Assembly (NCBI RefSeq): GCF_020520425.1
Contig: NC_079487.1
Span: 130,160,385-130,224,384 of the forward strand
DNA: 64,000 nucleotides
From: Spinacia oleracea
Lineage: Eukaryota; Streptophyta; Magnoliopsida; Caryophyllales; Amaranthaceae
Reading direction: 5' to 3'
Shown in pieces: positions 45,890-58,941 of the stretch. The position numbers and the translations under genes are program-made. The notes under the pieces are model-generated. The model searched no databases, had not been told where the DNA came from, and saw only the letters and a program-made list of their open reading frames with translations. The stretch's first letter is position 1. Every line of letters begins with the position of its first letter.

Positions 45890-47093
45890 GATTTCCTAAT
45901 TCTATTCTTGTTCTGACTTCTGACTATTATATAAAATAATAAAAATAAATAAAAGTAGAGTTTTATTTGAGGGAAATTACAATTTTGAGTCGAGTTAGGA
46001 TATGAGTCACGTACTATATTCGTGTTGCACTTGCAACTTATGCAAGATTTTGTATAATCCTTAATATGTCTCTGTTCCAATGGGAGACAAACACGTCGTA
46101 GGTTTGTTAAGCGTTTGTAATTTGCATCAATAGAGTGTTCATACAGATCTTCTCTAAGCGAGGCTCATGCATTGTTCGTTCTTCATTACTAATTTTAAGA
46201 TTTCTTTTGTTATTTTATTCGGTTAAAAATAAGTAAGTAAACCGCAAACTGGCCCGTCATGCTTGTACAAAAAATTTAAAATTATGTTTATGGAAGGCCC
46301 ATGGCCCATTGGCGTATCAGTTGGGTAAAAGGGAAAAAAAAAAAAGAGAACAGAAAGAACTAAAGAGAAAAGAGAGCATCAGGGAGGTTTCTAAATCTAT
46401 ATTGGGTATACCATTGACAAAATAGTAACTTCAGTTGGTGTATTAAGGGCTAAGTGGTAAGTTCATGTAATAAATTGAGTCTGAACCACGAAAAATAACA
46501 TTTATCTTTGACTTGTGAGTACCAAACTATGTTATTTGAAACCAAATAAAAATGAAACCATGTTACCAAACTATGTTGTTTGGTATCACATGAGAAAATA
46601 CAACTACTTTTCTTGTACCAAACTAAGTGATTTAATTTGGTACAAAACAAAAATACAGAATATTAGTATACCATTTCAATGTTATACCTAGTATAGAATA
46701 AGATTTCCTCGACATCAATACTAGAACCACTCATGGTTCAATTAAACTGTGATACATGGACTATAGTTTCCTTACTAGTTTAACCCATTCCTTAACTCAA
46801 GTTTTCTCATTACAGACCGCTAACATCATTAGCGGCTTTAAGTAAATTTACACATATAACAGCAAAACAAAAGTGTCCAGATTTGCTGCAGATGATGAAA
46901 AGCCAGATTCTCAATTCTCAATCCACAGCCAAAGAAGCAAAAGCAGTATAAACACAAACACTATCAACTTTCTCATACTGGGATAACGTGTACATTAGAG
47001 TTCGACTAAAAGTTCATGTATTAGCCAATGAACTACTTTGGATCTAACTAGGATACAAAAGGGGTTTGCCTAAATCTTTACAATATCAGATCA
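45890..47093. other. Intergenic stretch between SEC61 alpha and FHA2
   Basis: Holds upstream sequence of SEC61 alpha and the 3' flank of the FHA2 gene. Around 46490-46640 is a palindromic, repeat-rich patch (ACCAAACTATGTT repeated, TTACCAAAC...GTTTGGTAT), probably an old MITE. No gene seen. Confidence 0.4.
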
Positions 47094-50000
47094 TCAGGTA
47101 AGGAGAGTTACAAGAGAAACAAACTCTAATGTCACACGGCCCTTGGAACGAGTATTGATGACAAAATGTTCTGGATATTTTCTCAGCAACATCAACAACC
47201 CATACCACGGTTTTCCTTTAGATTCTGGACCTGTCCAGTCTTCAGATGTGAGATATCTCCTTACGCGACTGTGATGCCAAACATGACCGTACTGCTCCAT
47301 TAACTGCGTAAAATTGTACACAAGACGGTATTATATCATTTGACACACAAGCATTTCCCATCTATAGGATACAACATAAACTACTTCAAGCCAAATACTC
47401 CGTAGAAAACAAGATACATATAGGATGACGGTCACAACCTACACAACACACTAGTAATATAATACAATAAAATAGTAACGCGTGAAATATTCAACTGCTT
47501 CTGTTGTATATGAATGAGATGGAAGGGGAAAAGGTTGCTTGAGTAGAGGACATCAAGGCAATTACAAAAAACCCTGCAACATACTAAGCCCAGCTAAGTT
47601 AAAACCTATAGAGTAGTTGCATAATATCTCATAAACAACTATGCCTTACTGCAGCTTACACACAATGAACACCACCACGGCACCACCACCCAGGCACCCA
47701 CCCTCTACACACACCTGATACTTTACAAGGCTTATCAAGCTGCCCGGTATATGTAGAGGATAACCAAATCCAACTTCTCAGCTTATGTCAACTAATCAAA
47801 TTTAAATGGAAATTTGAATTTAAGATTTAGAAGATTTCTTCCTTTTCCTTTCATACTTTGGTTGCTTTGGGAGGGGGTGGGTGGTGGACAACAAAAGCAC
47901 AATTCTGAGCTAAGCTAATATTTGTAGAACTAATAAACACTGCCCTGCATGATAGAGTTGGCGAGTTAAAACATTGTAGAGATTATTTTCTTAGTTACTT
48001 TTGAAATCAGCAATGAAGAACATTGTATGATTAATAAAGAGAAAATACTAACATATTCAGCCAAGTGCACAGACAAAACAACACGCATAGAACTAACGAT
48101 AACGGAAGATAAGAAGGAAACAAAGAACAGTTAGAAAAGCAAGTTTGGTTCTATGTCGGCTTCTAATTGCCTGATGGTGGCAAATGAGAAAAAGTAGTGT
48201 GATAGAGTTCACTAATGATGGTATTGAAGGTGAAAGAATTAACAATAAATGTGCCATTAGGTTGGAATTCAAAATATTTCACACGAATTTATTTTCTTAT
48301 AATATTAAAGACAAAATAGGCAAAGAAAGAAAATGGCTTGCTTCCCTACAGGTTCGCATTATTACGCACTAGTGTTTATGCACGCGATGCGTGCGTGAAA
48401 TTTTAAACCAAACATATTGCAACTTTATACTATTAAATATAGGAACAATAAATATTCCTTAAAATAATATATATTTATAAATACTAATTAACATTAATTA
48501 AGGGGGTAGTTTAAGTATTTCATAGAGGGACACCAAAAAGAGTCAACCTCAGGAGTTGGCTTATAGAATAGAGATTAGTGTGATAAAAGCTCCATGCATT
48601 TTGCAAGGAATAAAAACAAAATCAACCGTAACTTCATGTATATGCGGTTGGAACACCAAAGAAGGATTCTTTCTTTCATTAGGTTAAAATTTCTTTCCAA
48701 TAAAAGCGCGAACCCAAATAAAGAAGGGTTGTTGGATAGTGAAGCAGAAGAATGTATCTACGATACTAGGAAAGAAAACTAAAGGTTAGTCCAAATTCCA
48801 AAATACCATAATTTTGACTTATACGCTGCTGGGATAGGACATTCTGTAACAATATGAAGGAAGTAATTGCACCATTTATAGCTAGCAGAAATGCACAACA
48901 AAAAAACCAGATGCATCCTTGAATTTTCTGTAATGACCATTTTTTCATTATTTTTTGTTCTTTAATCTCTTAAATTCTCTTACTTACTATACTGGCATCG
49001 ATTTGACACTCTACTGATGCTGATACAAGCTACCAAATAAATAAAAGAAAACATGTAATATAATATATCGAAGAAATACAATGGTTCCTTGAAGTCCTTA
49101 AAACTTGCTAATACTCACTAATATTACTAGAACTAACCTCGGTATGAAGTTTCTCCATGGCCATCCAATCCCCTGGACCACACATATCAGAAAGCAATGT
49201 AGCTACAGACGTTACAACATCTTTCTCCTCCAATTGCATAAGCTGCTGATTGTCAGCTTCAGGATCAACCCTTGATCTTCCATCAGATTTCTTTTCTGCA
49301 ACAAGAAAACTATCAGTAAGAAAACAAACACTTCCAATGAAATTTAGAAAAAAATAACATATGAAAGCAAGCCTCTATCCAACATGTGGGTTCACAGATA
49401 TCGTAAGATTCAAGAAAGTAATGCAAAGTTTCACACTGAAATCTAGCTTACACGAAGCAACACTCCCCTGATTGGACAGAAATGGTGCAGTGTGAATAAA
49501 GAAATGGAGAGGCCCAGAAACAGTAGCTATAGAAATAATTTAATAGCACAGGTATCAGCTAGATAGCCAAAGATGGAAAGGAAATATCTAAGCAACAGTT
49601 TTGACAGAAAATTAGCATGTATGGAATACTTTACAGAATTCTCTTACATAGCCCATGCCACACCACACATAAAGTTAACATGGCCATGATCTCAAGGCAT
49701 GTTATCCCATGCAATAACAGACTAAACTAGGAGCATCTAAAAGCGTCTTAAATACAGACATTGCGGGCACACAATCATACCATTAAATAGCATGTCTTAG
49801 GAAAAACAACTACATCTTACGTTAACAAAGTTTGTTCAGCCAAAAGTAGCCTCCTTAGTCCCGATACAAAGTCAAAATTTGATTTCATGTACCTAAAGGT
49901 AGAAATAACAATTGAACAGTAGGCTTCTTGTTAAAAGCAAACCCCTCACCCAGTCAGGTGTCACCTGCTGTTGCACCAACAACCTATGTTATCTGAACAA

Positions 50001-53000
50001 AAAGATAAGACTCCAATCCTTGCCATGAAAAACATCCAGAATACAGGGACTCGGCTCAAGGTATACAAGTCCCAGACAATGCGTAAATGATGAGAGAATG
50101 TTGGAAGTATTTAATTTCTAACAACTACTTTGTGAAGGTCAATTCAACATCTTTGACTATATTTTAAACAATAAAATTATCACACGCGATCTTGTTAGAT
50201 ATGTTTCTATGTGTGTTTCTAAACAACAAATTTCATTACTTTTCTAAGCACATCAATACAGATACTCATGGTCAAAGTCTGCGTTAAAGATTGAATAAAA
50301 TGATGTTAGCTTTAATGCAAGACAGGTAGAGTAGCATTGGTGACAAAGCAATCTAAAAAAAAGGTTAAAAAAAAAATCATCTTCCTCCTGTATGGTAATA
50401 TGGCCTATATCATCCAAAAACAGTGTTCAAGGAAGCTTATAACTAGCATCTTATCATAGAGAGCCAACTATCCACATTCACATTTTAGGTTACATTCTTT
50501 ATAGAGAACAAAAGCACTAAAATAATTCCTTAAAATATTATGAATTGCCTTTCCTATTCACAAAAGTAGATTTAAAATAGTAAATTTTGCCAGAAACTAC
50601 CTTATAAAATCAAGCTTTTGTGAAAACTACCAAACACAGCCACACAGGGTTTTTTTGCTAGAAACTGCGGAGTACCTTTTAGGCAAATATCTCTGTCAGA
50701 TTCCGGCTTTTTACTATTTTTCCTGGCAATTACTTAAACGTGCAAGTCACATGACTGCTTTTTTCCCCCTTTTCCCTATTTTACATTTGCCTTCTATTTT
50801 CTTTCTTCCTCTTTAACACCTTCTCTGCTCTTCATTAATCTCTTCAATAGGTAATTGAAGGTGAATTGAAGAGGGGGTAGTAAGTGGGCTATTGCTATGC
50901 ATTAGAAATAGTGAATTGGGTACTTGTGCCAAAATTGATGATTATGTAATGAATCATGTTTTAGATGTGATTCTAAGATTTTGGCTGATGGGCTGACAGG
51001 CCATCTAATGTGTTCTAGACTTCTAGCTATACGTTAGTTAACACTCTACCTCCTTTGACAGACACCCTAATATTTTAGTATTATCATCCTCCGGACTATC
51101 AAGAAGCTGCGACGCCAAAATTTATCTGTAAGACAAAGGAGAAACCTGGCAAGCTGTTGATTTTTTCTTATGGAGCTTACAGATTGTGAGCATTACTGAT
51201 GCCAAGGAAGCACTGAATCAATATTTTCTCATGAATACTGAGGAATGATAGTGTGTTTAGGTCACAGAAAATGTGTGATGATGTTTTCAAAGTAGTATTT
51301 GGGAACAAATGAACAATGAACATACTTTGAACCTTAGCGAGTTAACATGCAAATGATCATTCTTGGAAAATTGCTACATGGGACAACAAAGATTGCAATA
51401 AGCCACATAAGGTGCTGATTTATTCAGTTATGAATATAATCTGTTTATGGATACGAATCTATGACATGCATATGCTTTATTTCACATTTCATTTTCCAAT
51501 AAAATCTCAAGTTCGACAACTTTATTCACTTGTTTCTCATTTATGTGAATTTCCGTATAGCATTAACATAAAAAAAAAATGTGGATCCTGTAAAAACAAT
51601 TCGTAGGTTAAAACTCAAGATTTGATTGAAATCAGACAAAGACTATAAGGAACAGCTGGAACATTCAGAACTTGGAGAAACTTGATTCAGAACTATAGTT
51701 AGTTTGTTCATGACTATCATGAGTTAATTTGTTTGCCCCACTTGTTCTTGCTTTTGATACTCTTTGGCTTCTACAAAGATGCTAATCATGTCAGGTATAT
51801 TTCAAGCTGGATTTAGAAAGAAAACACACACACACACACAACAGTCAGTCAATTACCAGTTTCAACAATTAATCTTTTAAGTACAACATTAGAATGCTAA
51901 AAAGGTTTCAGCAAATTAAGCTAATAACTTCATACAAGAAGGTAAAGAAAAAATGATAGGGGCAGTGGAATTTCACACGCACACACACACAGGGTATGAA
52001 TCATGGAATTAAAACTCGGCCGTTCCGTTACGTAACGGCCGTTCTGTAACCTATTTTGGATTTGCCGTTCCGCGAAAACCCGTTACGTTACAGTTTGAAA
52101 AAATTCACGTCTTTCTCCCCGCGTCGTCCGTTACGTAACGGTGACTCGCCGCATTAGACGTTTTTTTCTCCGTTACACCGTTTCTTTACATAAATTGACC
52201 AAAAATATTTTTGTAATTAGTTATGTAGTTTATGAAACATGATATTTCGTGTGTTTATTTGTTCACAAAATATAATACTCACTTATATTAGGATAGATTT
52301 GGTTATATTGTGTTGATATAATACTTTTTAGACTAAAAATGTAATAATAAGGCTTAGATATGTTAATGTGGTTTTTTTCAAAAAATTCACACCGCGTCAG
52401 CCGCGATCCGTTCTATTCTTCCGTTACAAGCGGTTTCCGCGACAATGCGACCTTTACCGCGAACGCGACCGCATCCGCCTTTTTTTTCTATGGTATGAAT
52501 CTGAATAACTGAATGATTTATTAAAATGATTACGGTAAGTGAATGTCAAACACAATGCTCAGACTTGTACGTGAAAAAACAGAGCTTAATATTCAAACTC
52601 TATTCCCACTTCCACTAAGATTGCAAACTCATAAAAATAAATAAACATAATTGTATATTTGTATACGTCTTGATACTCTTGAAACACTGGTTTCCCTTTG
52701 ACATTAGATAACATGGAACTTTCCAGCGCACAAAGGTACAGATGTAAGTGGGAAACTAGATTTAGGTTTAAAATATCTTATTTAAAATCCAAAAATTCAA
52801 GGAGATGTCTAGATCAACTCAAGTTCTACATCTTGCTATAAACATAATCTTTATGAAAAACAATATCGCCTTAAAAGAACTTTATTAGATCTCATATTCA
52901 ATCATTGGCACTACTTTCTTCTGTAGGCATACTATATTACTGTGAAACAAGCCTTATTAAACCCCAGAAATAAAAGATCTATATAGTAAGAAAGATTCTG

Positions 53001-56000
53001 ACATAGAGAGGAAAAGAACACAGGTGGAAGTATTCCACAGCCACGTCTACATCAAAACCAACAGACGGAATAAACTAAAAAATGAAAGGTACAAAACAGT
53101 ATTCTAAATTAGAATTTAAAGGTGGTCTATGTCAAAATTTCAAAGAAAATCAAACAATGTCATGGTTCTCTAAGAATATATGTGATCAGATAATTAAAGA
53201 AAATCAGGACACGTGGGTTGGATACATCAAATCAACAAGTCATAGTTTTCTATCTCCAACACAGGACCACATACCCCACAGCTGCACTCATTGAGTCCCA
53301 TAACAAGAGGTAACAGGCAAGGACAATATGCAAAACATGCCAAAATAAAGTGTGTTGTTTACAGTTGCAATAAAATGCTATAGAAGATTATTGGTCAATA
53401 AAAAGAACGACATTTCTTACATCTTCAACAAGATATATGTTCTCTGGCCTTTAAGCCTCCAGATCAAATCATTAATCTACATAACAATGAGGAGTAGCAA
53501 CAAGTACATGGAGTTGAACATCTGACCAGGAATTAGGTTGAACACAACTCTACTCGATAGAATTTAGGTGTTTCAATGAGGAATGATAAAAGGATAATTC
53601 TGAATCGTTGACTTACAATGACAACCTCAGCAAAAAGACTGGAGCATAGACGGCAATGCTACCAGTCCAAGATAAGTTAGACTGCCTTAAATAACAGTTG
53701 GGGGATAGCTTCAGGAGAATTAGATGAGGTTATGCGGGAGTTGAGGGCACGTAGGTAAGAAAGGAAAATATTAGAAGAGAAAGAGAAGGGGGGGGGGGGG
53801 GGGGGGAAGAGGTGAATTAAGGTGTGGGAGATAGATAAAAAAATGCGGTATTGGTCACAGTCGCGGAGTCACACTAACGGAAATGATGCGTTAGTCGCGG
53901 ACCATGCCGCGGTTGTCGCGGTAGGAATTTGAAACTTGAAAAAGAAGCCCCATGTCAGCCCTACTCACCCCCTATCCTAGTCCTCCTCCCCTAAACCGTA
54001 CACGTGACATATTTAAATGAATTCCTTTGTCCACCTTCTCCCTACTCTCTTGTTTCAGATCTGAAAATGGTGTTCTCTTTTCTATTTCGGTGGAGTTTCT
54101 CCATTTCTTTCCCTTTTCCCTTTCTTTTTGTCGAAAACATTGGGCATTCGGCTGAAAACTGAGTAGATGTGAGGCTAATAACATTTAATGCGGACAAAAT
54201 TGGTTCAGATCAATTGAACCGGCCGAGATCTCGCCGTTTTCAAAAACATCTTTACAAACCGGGATATATCGTATCGCCAACCTCCAAAACCTAGTTAACT
54301 CGGGCGAGTTTTTACACCATGAGAACAGGTGAGAGCCCGTGAGACACAACGCACAAGTCACAAATAAGAATGAGGGAGAAGGGGATCATCTAAAAGATTA
54401 AGAAACGGTTTACAGAGAGAGGGAATGAAAGGAGAAGTGAGGAAGAGATGAAACTTAAACAAGACAATAAGGTAAAGGCTAACTAGGTCAACCATAGCAT
54501 AAGATAGGAGAAAATGAAGTATGATTCATAGACATGCTTGCTATTTAATAAGGTGATCAACACAAGAAACAAAACTCAAGGATCTCTTAACCAAGTGAAC
54601 ATCAAAGAAATGTAAACAGCCTGAAGCAAACACAATTACTAGATGGAAAGACTTCTGTATACACAAAGGAAAGAATCAAGAATCTCCCAAACAAATAGGG
54701 GGTCAAAACCATAATAAACAGCAAGCAACCGACATTTAATCCAGTAGAAGAACAAGTGAATTGTTTTTTGCCACAAATTACTTATACTGCAATGGTGTTT
54801 TACTCTTTTTCCCCTCCCTCCCTTTTCTCTCTCCTCTCTCCTTTCTCCCTTCTTTAACTGTGCTTCAACTCTTGTCCTATGTGAACTCAAAGAGACTGCT
54901 TTCTCCATTGCTCCTAGATAGGTCCCTCCTGGGGATGATGGATTTCATGGGTTGTCCTTCTGCCATTTCTGGGACCAGATTAAGGATGACTGTTTTTCTA
55001 TGGTCTCTGACATCTTCGTTAATCTCCACATCCCACCTATCCTTAACAAAACTATCAAATCACAGGCTTTAAGCACATTACTTCCAATTTTGTTACAAAA
55101 AATCTGGTGGAGAGGATTAGACATTTAGAACTTTTATCAGGAACTTAATCTCTCTTAATCAGAAAAGCTTCTTTCCTAATAGAGGTTCAGATGTTAACGA
55201 TATCATAGCTACTGAAGTCATTCATAACATGGCCAAGAATAAGGGAAGGAAGGGTTTCTTTGCCCTCAAGCTGAACCTTGAGATTAGACAATGTTCTACG
55301 AAAGGTTAAGCTTGAGGGAAAAGTAACCCTTCCTTCCCTTATGACAGGTTAAGCTACTCATGAGTTACGTTACTTCTATCTCAACTTGCGAATCAGTTGT
55401 GATAATTTCAATGGAAGTCTGCCTGAAACTTTTGTCCCCTCTAGAGAAATTAGGCAAGGTGGCTCGCTCTCTCCTTACATCATCATAATTTGCACGGAAC
55501 TCCTTTCTGGATAAATTCACAAAGCCTGTCAGGACAAGACTTAGACATTTTTCAGGTCCAGAGGGGGGAAAACTCATATCTCACACTTGCTTTTTGTTGA
55601 TGATTGAATCTTGTTTGGGCAGGCAAACCAAACCTAAAATCAGTGTTATTCTTCTCTTACTTTGGTCAGCAAATGAATGAGGAGAAAAGCTTCTAGGGTT
55701 TCCATGCGTGCACAAAAGGTGAAAAAACCCTCCAAGCCAAAATGAATTTCCTAATTGTCAAAATGAATACCCATTTCCACGTTAGCTTCTTAGAAAACAA
55801 AGGTCCTCTCCAAACCTGGTAGAGCAACCCCCATCCAGTCAACTTTACAAGCAATTCCTAGGTATTACATGCAAAATTGCAAACCATTCAATTCCCCTCT
55901 TCAATTACCCAGAGCTTGATTCCATTTGTGTTGATTTTCTTTTGGGGGATGATGGTAGGAAAAGGAAAATAAACTGGCTAGCCTGGAAAAAGGTGTGCAG

Positions 56001-58545
56001 TTCAAAATAGAAGGTTAGAACTAGGGTTTGTCCAAAAAAGACATTTAGACCACCTAGTGATGGCTAGGCTTTGCTGGGATAATAAATTAAATTGGGCAGA
56101 CAAGTTAATGATAAAGAAATACTACAATAACAGAATTGAGTAATTAACCTTCAAAACAGAATCTCACATTTGGTAAGGGGTGGGCTTGGGGTGGAGCCTC
56201 TACCGTCAGAGGTTAGCTTGGAAAGTAGGAAATGGTAATAGTATTAAGACTTAACCTTTGGTATAATAGGTTATAGGTGGCTAGGATTTGACAGTCTTAG
56301 AAGATATCTCATAAGTACCATTCATCAAAACAAATTCACATGTCTCTTAAATCCATAAATCTTTTTCATCTGGATGCTGACCTTTCCTTCCCTGAGGCTT
56401 TGTCAAATAGAATCATAGGGTTCAGTCTCTCTGACACAAGCAGAATTTTCTCTGAATGGTGCAAAGATGGGAAATTAGAATCCGAACGAGCCTACAACCC
56501 AATTGATCATTCAACTTGGTGAGGAAGAAGAGGAGTGTAGTGAGTGGAGCTGAATTTGGAGCCCCTTGGGTACTCTAAAATCAAATTCATCCTGTGACAA
56601 CTTGAGCAATTCTAACCTGAGATTGACTCATAAGAATATCCCCTTATAAATCTCATCAAATTAATGAACATGAGCTGCTACTGAGTGGTTCTACACCCAT
56701 AACCAACCTCCAGTGAATCCTCAACCTTAATCTTCTCGTTGGATCAAGCCACCCATCAACACCTTCAAAGTCAACATGATGCATCCTTCTCTCAGGCCAC
56801 AATGGAAACAGGATATACTGAAGTATGCAGAGACTAGAAACACAATGGAGAATGGATTGAAGCTATTGTTTGGAACGGAAACTCTAATTCACCTCTGCAA
56901 ACAGAACTCTTATGTCATTATTCATGCTTTGGAGTAGAATCAATCTAAAGGGTTGATTCATTTTATTCTGGCTACTGACAGTAATCAGATTCTTCAAGAA
57001 ACTCCAGGTGACCAAGTTAAAAAATCAAGCCTAAGCTCTATACTGACAAAATGCAGGGACCTTCTGTCACAACTTCTAAATAATCACTCTGATGTTTTGA
57101 AAGAAGGAAGGCCAACCAATTATCTTATGCTCTAGCGAAATGCCAATGGCTAATCTACACAAAGTCTGTAATTTGAGTACCCCCTCCCTGGAATGTACTA
57201 AGTTGTTTGCTTGACAAACATGGAATTAATGTCCATAACAACCTTAACCCCAAAGTAGAGGAAGGAACTTCCTAGACTGCCACCTTTGATGTCATCTGTT
57301 TTATCAAAAAGTAAAAGATAGAGACTGCTGGACCATTCCATTCATTACCTTCATCTCAACTTCTCCCCTACTTGGTAACTCTAAACCACAAAGCCAGTAT
57401 CCAGTTTAAGAAAAGGACTACTACTCCCCTTCGCCTATTTCTGTAACCCCCAATTCTTGCAAGACACAATCTGTCCAATGTCCACCACCTAGCCAAAATC
57501 CAATACTCCATTTAATTAGACCCTTCCTTCCCCACATTCACCGCCTCGCAACCTTACCACTGTCGCTGATGAAAATAAATGCATTAACACTACAAGCATA
57601 CATTTACCCCATAGAAAACAAAATGTGGTTAAGCTCAAAAATTCAACTACACAAAAATCATTCAACTAAAAACCAAACTACATCATACAAACAACAATTT
57701 ATCCCAAGCACTAGCAACATTATTAACTTCAATATATCAAAGATATACAAAATCACAATCAAATCCAAACTAACTTTCTATAGAAAACCAAATCAAATCC
57801 TAAAAAACCTTGCAAATAATTGCGAAATTGAACATACATAATTAAATTACTGACCGAGAGTTCCAGAAAGTCCACCTTTGCCGCCACTACCTCCACCATA
57901 CCCATAACCATCATGCCCCCCGCCACCACTACCATCGCCATATCTCCGCATCTTCTTGGACAAACCACCACCATCTTCACCCATTCTCTCTCTTCCTCCA
58001 CCTTCCTCCTCCTCATACTCCTCTCCTGCCGCAGGGGCCGCATAAAACTCCTTCATCCTCCCCTTCCTACTCCCCCCACCACCGCCGCCGTACCCCGAAT
58101 TCCTCGCCGGAACAGCTGGCGGCGGGAGAGGAGTGTTATACACATGATGACGCGGAACGGCAGCCCCACCGAGAATGTTCCGTACAGGAAGGAGAAAGTA
58201 GAACTCTTTATCGCCGATCTGAAGGAGATCCTGTGAGTCTAGCTTCACCGGAATGTTTCCAGGGAGGTGGAGAACGCCCTCGACAAGGCAGCCATTTTTT
58301 CCGAGGACTTCTAGGGCGAAGCGACGGCGTTGGAAATCGTAGAAAATTCGAGCGTGGTGGCGAGAGATGTTCATTCCTCCGCCTAGGGAAGCTAAATCGA
58401 CATCGACGGTAGATTTCTTGGAGTTTCTGCCGAGGATTATGGAGTAGGTTTGCATATAGTACTCGAAATCTTCTCCTTGGAGCTTCGCGAAGCCTGCTTC
58501 AACGTCGCTTCCTCCCCCGCCGCCGGCTACGGCGGTGTGCGCCAT
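47094..58545 (-). CDS. FHA2: FHA-domain protein, FHA2-like, three exons
   Basis: Exons on the minus strand: 57855-58545, 49138-49295 and 47094-47303, joined in phase with GT-AG ends to 352 residues. Residues about 12-110 form an FHA phosphopeptide-binding domain: QTYSIILGRNSKKSTVDVDL, the NISRHHARIFYDF motif with the SxxH core, EVLGKNG, and LLQIGDKEFYFLLPVR. A Gly/Arg-rich low-complexity linker (about 120-230) follows. The conserved C-terminal region in exons 2-3 (DMCGPGDWMAMEKL, SRVRRYLTSEDW, WYGLLMLLRKYPEHFVINTR) looks like a small winged-helix-type fold. Plant FHA2 proteins are nuclear; FHA2 has been linked to transcription and flower or stamen development. I chose MAHTAV as start because the preceding in-frame codons back to 58638 do not match the family. 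Intron 1 is 8.6 kb, intron 2 is 1.8 kb. The small exons far to the left are easily missed. Confidence 0.9.
48369..48574 (-). mobile_element. Non-autonomous Helitron in FHA2 intron 2, 206 bp
   Basis: On the minus strand it starts TCTCTATTCTATAAGCC after an A, and ends in the palindrome CACGCATCGCGTG, then CATAAACACTAG and T. This fits 5' TC, 3' hairpin plus CTAG, and A|T insertion. Confidence 0.78.
52004..52491. mobile_element. GC-rich palindromic element with GGTATGAATC duplication
   Basis: The 10-bp GGTATGAATC flanks both sides (about 51994-52003 and 52492-52501). The ends are weak inverted repeats (ATGGAATTAAAACTCGG against ATAGAAAAAAAAGGCGG). The interior has repeated palindromes CCGTTACGTAACGG (two copies) and several CGTTACGTTAC / GCGGTTTCCGCG stretches, quite unlike the AT-rich surroundings. 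Non-coding. A Mutator-type MITE is the best fit by duplication size. Confidence 0.6.
53788..53806 (+). repeat. G19 homopolymer
   Basis: Nineteen consecutive G in the + strand, inside an intron transcribed as C-rich RNA. Length is likely unstable and hard to sequence. Confidence 0.95.
54880..57200 (+). pseudogene. LINE retrotransposon relic (RT and RNase H), antisense in FHA2 intron
   Basis: Plus-strand frames, broken by many stops and shifts, follow the order of a plant L1-type ORF2. About 54930-55050: DGFHGLSFCHFWDQIKDD. About 55140-55280: NRGSDVNDIIATEVIHNMAK and RKGFFALKLNLE. About 55570-55620: SHLLFVDD-like polymerase motif in a shifted frame. About 56000-56230: LGIK-type region ending with WKVGNGNSIKT. 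About 56740-57130: RNase H, from RWIKPPINTFKVN to ATDSNQILQETPGDQVK. No intact ORF, no clear poly(A) end. Confidence 0.82.
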
Positions 58546-58645
58546 TATTGAGGAAAGTGAGGGGTTTGGGGTGGCTACAAGGTTAATGGCAAATTGTATG
58601 AATTGGCAAACATATCTCGTTTTTTTAATTTCTTCCAATTACATA

Positions 58646-58917
58646 CTACCTCCGTTCCTAAAAGTTCTTTACGCTTTCCATTTTAGTCCGTTCCTGAAAG
58701 TTCTTTACACTCCTACTTTATTCCATTTTTACTCCTATTTGGCCCACCATAACTTACCCACTCACAATACTTTAATATTAGTTTCCACCCACTCACATTG
58801 TTGGACAATTTATAGCCACTCATTTTCCATTTGTTACCCCCACCATCACATGTTCACCAAAATTCCTTAATTACCGTGCAAATAGTAACCGTAAAGATCA
58901 TTTAGGAACGGAGGTAG
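58646..58917. mobile_element. Stowaway-like MITE just upstream of FHA2
   Basis: Ends CTACCTCCGTTCCTAAAAGT and its inverse ending TTAGGAACGGAGGTAG, flanked by TA (58644-58645, 58918-58919). It lies only about 100 bases upstream of the FHA2 start codon, so it probably forms part of the leader or core promoter region. Confidence 0.9.
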
Positions 58918-58941
58918 TACTTCGTATTAAAGAATAATGTG

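Larger units (their letters stand above)
49296..54870 (-). other. Left two thirds of FHA2 intron 1
   Basis: Intron sequence with no coding exon. It contains two short (AC)n runs (51827-51840, 51977-51990), an inserted GC-rich palindromic element at 52004-52491, a relative of the latter near 53838-53930 (GCGGTATTGGTCACAGTCGCGG), and a run of 19 G at 53788-53806. Near 50150-50300 and 50580-50760 there are AT-rich pieces that look like MITE fragments. Confidence 0.5.

Noticed and set aside
54639-55072. Open frames of 89 and 103 codons near 54.7-55.0 kb
   Set aside because: Low-complexity pyrimidine-rich sequence and the decayed start of the LINE relic; no conserved protein in these frames.
57913-58236. 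Plus-strand 107-codon frame over FHA2 exon 1
   Set aside because: Antisense shadow of the Gly/Arg-rich linker.
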